Shown: positions 6,207-9,941 of the stretch, piece after piece
How positions within the stretch are numbered: the first letter of the stretch is position 1
How the letters are laid out: the number at the start of each line of letters is the position of its first letter
Assembly: GCA_015492915.1 (NCBI GenBank)
Contig: WGED01000252.1
Coordinates: forward strand, 1 to 9,941
Direction: 5' to 3'
Source of the DNA: Cyclobacteriaceae bacterium
Lineage (GTDB): Bacteria; Bacteroidota; Bacteroidia; Cytophagales; Cyclobacteriaceae
DNA length: 9,941 nt
Translations under genes and position numbers: made by a program
The notes under the pieces: model-generated
Told to the model about the DNA's origin: nothing
The model's database searches: none
What the model saw: the letters and a program-made list of their open reading frames with translations, nothing else

Positions 6207-7133
6207 ATGAAAGCAACGCTTGATTTTCTTGTCAATGCATTTCCCTTGTGGATCATCATTTTTTCGGCGCTGGCGCTGGTCGAACCACTGTGGTTCACTT
6301 GGTTTTCGGGCTCTTTCATCACTTACGGACTGGGTGTGATCATGCTGGGTATGGGGCTTACGCTCAAACCTGAAGATTTCAGGCTCGTTTTCCGAACACC
6401 GCGTTGGGTACTAACGGGCGCTTTACTACAATTTTCCCTAATGCCTTTGTTAGGATGGAGTCTCGGTTATCTTTTTGCCTTGCCCCTGCCCTTTGCCGTC
6501 GGACTTATCATCGTCTCCAGTTGCCCGGGAGGTACCGCATCCAATGTAATCAGCTACCTTGCCAGAGCAAATGTCGCCCTATCTGTTACCATGACAGCAA
6601 TCTCCACTTTACTGGCAATCATTCTCACCCCATTGCTGACTACTCTTCTGATCGGAGATAAGATAGAGGTGAGTGCATTTCAGCTCTTTCTCGGCACGGT
6701 CAAAGTAGTGCTGGCCCCAATTCTCCTCGGAGTGCTAATGAATAAATACCTGCCAAAATTTACCAAAATGGTCCTTCCCGTTGCGCCTCTCGTCGCTGTT
6801 ATTGCTATAATTCTGATCGTGGCCAGCATCATCGGTCAGGGCAAGGAAGAAATAATGAAATCGGGCGTCCGGCTGGCAGGGGCTGTGGTTACGTTGCATC
6901 TCAGTGGATTTTTACTCGGATACCTCCTAAGCCGGCTTGTAACAAAAAACACGCAGGTAAATCGTACAATTTCCATAGAAGTGGGCATGCAGAACTCGGG
7001 GCTCGGAGCCTATCTGGCAAGAGCCAATTTTGCTAATCCTGCCATCGCCATCCCTTCCGCCATCTCAAGCGCCGTACATTCCCTCATCGGCAGCCTCGCC
7101 GCAGGTATCTGGCGACGGGATGTTACAAAATAA
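6207..7133 (+). CDS. BASS-family (bile acid:sodium symporter) organic-anion transporter
   Basis: This 308-residue, highly hydrophobic inner-membrane protein has about nine to ten membrane spans, typical of the bile acid/sodium symporter family. Signatures are MLGMGLTLKPEDF (46-58), the crossing-helix motif CPGGTASNV (106-114) and EVGMQNSGLG (258-267), where E258, Q262 and N113 correspond to the sodium-site residues of bacterial ASBT homologues. PSAISSAVHS (283-292) follows. Bacterial BASS proteins rarely move bile acids; characterised plant and bacterial relatives carry pyruvate, 2-oxoacids, pantothenate or similar small acids. The gene lies upstream of, and diverges from, the hydroxy-acid operon, so import of that operon's substrate is plausible but unproven. 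The ATG has no Shine-Dalgarno. The stop codon lies inside a 16-base palindrome. Confidence 0.92.
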   Translation: MKATLDFLVNAFPLWIIIFSALALVEPLWFTWFSGSFITYGLGVIMLGMGLTLKPEDFRLVFRTPRWVLTGALLQFSLMPLLGWSLGYLFALPLPFAVGLIIVSSCPGGTASNVISYLARANVALSVTMTAISTLLAIILTPLLTTLLIGDKIEVSAFQLFLGTVKVVLAPILLGVLMNKYLPKFTKMVLPVAPLVAVIAIILIVASIIGQGKEEIMKSGVRLAGAVVTLHLSGFLLGYLLSRLVTKNTQVNRTISIEVGMQNSGLGAYLARANFANPAIAIPSAISSAVHSLIGSLAAGIWRRDVTK

Positions 7134-7143
7134 GCGCTTATTT
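7128..7143. repeat. 16-base perfect palindrome across the symporter stop codon
   Basis: AAATAAGCGCTTATTT is self-complementary and contains the TAA at 7131-7133. With no loop it would make a poor hairpin terminator. It could be a protein-binding site, an end-of-transcript fold or chance. Confidence 0.4.
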
Positions 7144-7218
7144 CATGACCTCTCTTAATAACACAATCTGCTCAAAGGTTTGGCTGGATTGATTTGAATA
7201 AAGAAGATAAGTTTGTTG

Positions 7219-7311
7219 AACCCAAAATTCTCAATAACCTTTCTATTCCGAGCCTAAATTACTTCAAAATCTTTAACCTCTCATAACGAAATCCTTTGAG
7301 AATTTTGGGTT
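7219..7311. repeat. Perfect 16-base inverted repeat flanking a 61-base AT-rich core
   Basis: AACCCAAAATTCTCAA (7219-7234) is exactly reverse-complementary to TTGAGAATTTTGGGTT (7296-7311). The 61-base core has no coding frame. The pair occupies the gap between the convergent symporter and regulator genes. Chance is unlikely for 16 exact bases at this spacing. It may be a small non-autonomous mobile repeat (MITE-like), a long-loop bidirectional transcription end, or a small structured RNA. I see no target-site duplication in the immediate flanks. Confidence 0.7.
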
Positions 7312-7312
7312 G

Positions 7313-7336
7313 AAAAAGCCTTCTTTTCATAGAAGG
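7313..7336 (-). terminator. Rho-independent terminator of the kinase/regulator operon
   Basis: On the minus strand CCTTCT, loop ATGAAA, AGAAGG forms a six-base-pair stem, followed after one C by five T residues. It begins five bases after the TAA of the DeoR gene (7342-7344). Position, stem and T-run agree; the stem is short, so strength is uncertain. Confidence 0.65.
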
Positions 7337-7341
7337 GATTC

Positions 7342-8088
7342 TTATCCGACTCTGAATACGTTTATTCCTCTGCTGCTGAAATAATCTTCATATTTTTGGT
7401 CTAAATCTTTATCGGTGATCAGGTGTGTTATAGCGTCAGCGGGACATATCTGCACAAGCTCCGTCCTGCCGAATTTGGTGGAGTCCGAAACGACAAATAC
7501 CTCATCACTTTTATTTATGATAAAACGGGATATTTCAGCCCTCATCATGTCGCGGGAGGTAAAACCGGCTGCTTGTGTAAAGCCATCAACGCCTATGAAT
7601 GCTTTCCTGAAATTGATCTCTGAGAGGAATTTCTTTGTGATATCCCCCACAAGGCTCTGGCTGTCGTGCTGATAGATGCCTCCGGGCAATATCACTTCTG
7701 TGCCCTGACTTTTGCGCAGTTCCTGGGCGATGAACACGTTGGTGGTGATGACCGTAAGATCTTCTTTGTCAGATAGTTCGCGGGCAAGCAAGGCATTGAT
7801 GGAGCCGGACTCGATGAGCACAGTCTCTCCATCGCCTATGAATTCCGCGGCTTTTTGCGCGATTCTTCGTTTCACTTTGTAGTTAAAGGCCAGCCTCAGC
7901 GAGATGTCCTCAGCATCATGCAGCACAGCACCGCCGTGCACGCGCTTCAACAACCCTTCCTGCTCAAGCCTCGTCAGGTCCTGTCTGATAGTAACCGCCG
8001 AGACTCCCGTCAGCTCCGACAGCCTGCCTACGCTTGTTTTGCCGTGCTTCGAAAGCAAAGCCAGAATGTTGTTATGTCGTTCGTTCAT
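7342..8088 (-). CDS. DeoR-family transcriptional regulator
   Basis: This 248-residue cytoplasmic regulator has the complete DeoR layout. The N-terminal winged helix-turn-helix spans about 3-56 (TSVGRLSELTGVSAVTIRQ, 18-36, then RLEQEGLLKRVHGGA, 40-54). The C-terminal sugar-phosphate-sensing domain spans about 75-230, with ESGS (93-96), ITTN (114-117), LPGG (134-137) and GVDGF (166-170). Such proteins usually repress a neighbouring carbohydrate or polyol operon and release DNA on binding a phosphorylated intermediate. Its start ATG overlaps the kinase stop codon (ATGA, 8085-8088), so the two are translationally coupled. A natural model is autoregulation of the glycyl radical enzyme-kinase-regulator unit, with the kinase product or a derivative as inducer. 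The inducer cannot be read from sequence. Confidence 0.92.
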   Translation of the reverse strand: MNERHNNILALLSKHGKTSVGRLSELTGVSAVTIRQDLTRLEQEGLLKRVHGGAVLHDAEDISLRLAFNYKVKRRIAQKAAEFIGDGETVLIESGSINALLARELSDKEDLTVITTNVFIAQELRKSQGTEVILPGGIYQHDSQSLVGDITKKFLSEINFRKAFIGVDGFTQAAGFTSRDMMRAEISRFIINKSDEVFVVSDSTKFGRTELVQICPADAITHLITDKDLDQKYEDYFSSRGINVFRVG

Positions 8089-9050
8089 GATCGTTCCAGA
8101 ATTAATGCCGCTGCTCCTAAAAGACCCGAATCAGGTCCCAGTCGTGATATTTTGATCTCAATGGGATCGAACAGCATCTCCTTCACCAGATCGTAAAAGG
8201 TCTTCCTGATCTCATTGAAATACAAATCTCCAAGCTCCAAAAGGCCTCCGCCCAGCAGGATCAACGGCGGATTGAAAATCTGAAAGATGTTGTAAATGCC
8301 AATACCTGTGTAACGTGCCATCTCTTTCACCACCGCCACCGTAGCCGGATCACCCTTTTTCAACCCTTCCTTCAGTATCTTGCCGTCAACCGACTGATAA
8401 TCAAAATCTTTTCTGACAGCATACGTGGATTTTATACCTTTTTTCACTGTTTTTTCATACAACTCCGGCAGGGCGATTCCTCCTGCCAATGCCATCAGGC
8501 AGCCGTAATTGCCACAGGTGCACCGCATGCTGCTGCCGGGTTCAACGATGGTGTGTCCCAACTCTCCCGCCGTACCCGTAAAGCCCCTGTAAAGCTTTCC
8601 GTCAATGATGATGCCGATGCCGATACCGGTACTCAGGGTCATGAAGATCATGTCATTATATCCCCTGCCGGCACCAAACCTGAATGTGCCATAGGTCTGG
8701 GCGTTGGCATCATTGTCCATCACCACTGGCACATCGAAATATGCCTGCAGCTTCTCTCTGAATGGATAATTTCTGAAACCCCTGAGGTTGGAGGTGGTGA
8801 TCACCATGCCCTTGCGGTAATTAATATGGCCCGCGACACCGACACCAATACCTTCCAGCGCAGACTCAGTAAGATGATTGTTTATAAGCATTGTACGAAT
8901 ACTCTCAGCGATCAACTTCACCACACTGTCCTCATCTTTGTCAACATGATCATAAGTAACAGCCTTGTCGAGCATACCCCCTTCCTGATCCACCAGCCCC
9001 ACGGCCAGCTTGGTGCCACCAAGATCAACACCACATAAAAGTTTTTCCAT
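8085..9050 (-). CDS. ROK-family sugar kinase
   Basis: This 321-residue cytoplasmic protein should phosphorylate a hexose or related sugar with ATP. I chose the ATG at 9050 because it places the ATP-binding DLGGTK at 9-14, as is usual; an in-frame TTG nine bases earlier (9059) is the only longer alternative. Other marks are MDNDANA (111-117) with the catalytic aspartate D114, the phosphate loop STGIGIGI (140-147), ELGH (163-166) and the zinc motif CTCGNYGC (C177, C179, C184). The usual glutamate two residues after the last cysteine (CxCGxxGCxE), which contacts sugar in ROK kinases, is Met186 here. With no DNA-binding domain at the N terminus it is a kinase, not a NagC-type repressor. It overlaps the DeoR gene by four bases. 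Glucokinase would be the default label, but the Met substitution leaves the sugar uncertain. Confidence 0.88.
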   Translation of the reverse strand: MEKLLCGVDLGGTKLAVGLVDQEGGMLDKAVTYDHVDKDEDSVVKLIAESIRTMLINNHLTESALEGIGVGVAGHINYRKGMVITTSNLRGFRNYPFREKLQAYFDVPVVMDNDANAQTYGTFRFGAGRGYNDMIFMTLSTGIGIGIIIDGKLYRGFTGTAGELGHTIVEPGSSMRCTCGNYGCLMALAGGIALPELYEKTVKKGIKSTYAVRKDFDYQSVDGKILKEGLKKGDPATVAVVKEMARYTGIGIYNIFQIFNPPLILLGGGLLELGDLYFNEIRKTFYDLVKEMLFDPIEIKISRLGPDSGLLGAAALILERS

Positions 9051-9064
9051 TGATACCAATAGTT

Positions 9065-9091
9065 AAAAAAATCAATGGTTATAAAAACCAT
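9065..9091 (-). terminator. Weak hairpin plus T-run in the kinase leader, possible attenuator
   Basis: On the minus strand ATGGTT, TTTAT, AACCAT (9091-9075) is followed, after TGA, by seven T (9071-9065), the layout of an intrinsic terminator. It lies 15 bases before the kinase ATG and after the glycyl radical enzyme gene. It could reduce read-through into the kinase and regulator genes. The stem is only six pairs and AT-rich. Confidence 0.4.
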
Positions 9092-9116
9092 CAACTCATG
9101 AGAAAAATACTATTTT

Positions 9117-9175
9117 TTCAGGCAATGAGATAGCGGACACCTTCAAAGGCATCCCGCTGTCCCTTTTGGCCTGAA
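9117..9175 (-). ncRNA. Nested inverted repeats in the spacer between glycyl radical enzyme and kinase genes
   Basis: Three nested complementary pairs occur: TTCAGGC/GCCTGAA (9117-9123 with 9169-9175), AGCGG/CCGCT (9132-9136 with 9154-9158) and CCTT/AAGG (9140-9143 with 9146-9149). Together they would fold the spacer into one interrupted stem. It may protect the 3' end of the enzyme transcript, act as a processing site or help terminate transcription. It matches no riboswitch class I recognise. Confidence 0.35.
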
Positions 9176-9221
9176 TCGGTTAATAACGGCTCAATGGTCG
9201 TTTTACAAAATCATTCTTTTT

Positions 9222-9941
9222 TCATAGCTCATGCTCAGTACGGGCGATGATATCATCCTGTGTATCAGGAGATAAAGTTGTGAAAAAGGCTGAATACCCT
9301 GCCACACGTACTACCAGGTCCCTGTATTTCTCAGGATGTTTCTTGGCGTCGAGCAGCGTTTCTCTCGACACGATATTGTACTGCACATGCCATCCTTTCA
9401 GATCATCGAAGAAGGTGTGCAGGATCGAAGCCAGCTTCTCCTTGTCGCTCTGCTGCCTGATGCCCTGCGGCGTCAGCTTCTGATTGAGCAGCACGCCGCC
9501 GAGAATTCTGTTCGTGGGCAGTTTGGCCACCGAATTGAAGACTGCCGTCGGGCCGAGCACATCGGTGCCCGAGGTTGGCGAACAACCTTCCGCCACCGGT
9601 GTGAAAGCTTTGCGGCCATCGGGCGTGGCAGGCACCACGGCGCCGGAGGGCACATTGGCAGAAATGCTCGACGTACCCGCATAGTAACGGCAACCAATCG
9701 GGCCCCTGCCCCATCGTGTCGTATGGTACTTTTCAATCTCTTCGATGTAGGCCATATATGCTTTGCTCAGCAAGCGGTCCACCTCGTCGTCATCATTGCC
9801 GTATTTCGGTGCATAATTCAGCAAAATCTGCCTGACTTTCTCACCCTCTTTTCCTTCAAAATCATTTTCGAGATGTTTCATCAACTCCTCCGCCGAAATT
9901 CGTTTTTCCTCAAAAATCAGCTTTTTAATGGCTGCCAGCGA
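9222..9941 (-). CDS. Glycyl radical enzyme (pyruvate formate-lyase-like), C-terminal part; 5' end beyond the window
   Basis: The last 239 residues of a protein whose family is usually about 780-850 long are present. The frame is open to the right edge; an in-frame TTG at 9884 is not a real start, since the codons before it (SLAAIKKLIFEEK) continue the conserved family sequence. Visible family marks are GTSSISANVPSG, TPDGRKAFTPVAEG, the SVAKL/GGVLLNQKLTP segment and the glycyl-radical motif RVAGYSAFF, with the radical glycine encoded at 9297-9299 (GGG) 25 residues from the C terminus, then DDIIARTEH. The enzyme is cytoplasmic, needs a radical-SAM activase (not in the window) and works only without oxygen. 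The active-site Cys and Glu lie upstream of the window, so the reaction (dehydratase, C-C, C-N or C-S lyase, or decarboxylase) cannot be assigned. Linkage to a ROK kinase and DeoR regulator suggests a sugar or polyol substrate. Confidence 0.93.
   Translation of the reverse strand, partial: SLAAIKKLIFEEKRISAEELMKHLENDFEGKEGEKVRQILLNYAPKYGNDDDEVDRLLSKAYMAYIEEIEKYHTTRWGRGPIGCRYYAGTSSISANVPSGAVVPATPDGRKAFTPVAEGCSPTSGTDVLGPTAVFNSVAKLPTNRILGGVLLNQKLTPQGIRQQSDKEKLASILHTFFDDLKGWHVQYNIVSRETLLDAKKHPEKYRDLVVRVAGYSAFFTTLSPDTQDDIIARTEHEL

Noticed and set aside
8553..9038. 161-codon open frame on the plus strand
   Set aside because: It lies wholly antisense to the ROK kinase, whose family motifs are intact; the peptide shows no recognisable domain.
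8085..9050. NagC/Mlc-type ROK transcriptional repressor
   Set aside because: No N-terminal helix-turn-helix precedes the ATP-binding motif; the length fits a kinase.
9057..9059. TTG as start of the ROK kinase
   Set aside because: The ATG nine bases later places the DLGGTK motif at the usual distance from the N terminus, and no Shine-Dalgarno supports the TTG.
9882..9884. TTG as start of the glycyl radical enzyme
   Set aside because: The frame stays open to the window edge with conserved family sequence, so the gene is truncated by the window, not short.
1..9941. tRNA, rRNA, CRISPR array, insertion sequence with transposase, frameshifted genes
   Set aside because: No such pattern was found on reading; all major frames are intact and no regularly spaced direct repeats occur.

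Overview
The window reads as chromosomal DNA of an anaerobic or facultatively anaerobic bacterium, most likely a member of the Bacteroidota. The reasons are moderate base composition, several clear starts without a Shine-Dalgarno sequence, and a glycyl radical enzyme, a family that oxygen destroys. The taxonomic call is inference from style; no marker gene is present. I see no rRNA, tRNA, CRISPR array, transposase or prophage gene.

Left part (170-5238, all on the minus strand). A tight five-gene operon is transcribed leftwards in the order: NADP-type isocitrate/isopropylmalate/homoisocitrate-like dehydrogenase, HMG-CoA-lyase-like enzyme, class III (CaiB/BaiF) CoA-transferase, and the large and small subunits of a LeuCD/homoaconitase-type hydro-lyase. 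Gaps are 1 to 20 bases. It resembles a leucine operon but lacks isopropylmalate synthase; instead it has a CoA-transferase and an acyl-CoA lyase. The simplest reading is a catabolic (or reversible) module for a branched or tricarboxylic hydroxy-acid such as citramalate/3-methylmalate/citraconate or citrate. The hydro-lyase would move the hydroxyl, the dehydrogenase would oxidatively decarboxylate one isomer, and the transferase plus lyase would activate and split the other into acetyl-CoA and a 2-oxoacid. A probable unidentified gene on the plus strand (ending at 169) converges on the operon end.

Middle (5239-7341). A 384-base non-coding stretch with several inverted repeats precedes the operon. 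Next come a small membrane-anchored DUF3592-like protein (minus) and, divergently, a BASS-family sodium/organic-acid symporter (plus) that could import the operon's substrate. The symporter converges on the next operon across a 208-base spacer. That spacer holds a perfect 16-base inverted repeat around a 61-base centre and a good terminator.

Right part (7342-9941, minus). The 3' end of a glycyl radical enzyme gene runs in from the right edge, followed by a ROK-family sugar kinase and a DeoR-family repressor that overlap by four bases (ATGA). The likely logic is a carbohydrate or polyol utilisation unit: the kinase makes a sugar phosphate, the DeoR protein senses a phosphorylated intermediate, and the glycyl radical enzyme performs an anaerobic radical elimination or C-C cleavage. 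The spacer between the enzyme and the kinase is rich in inverted repeats and may tune expression.
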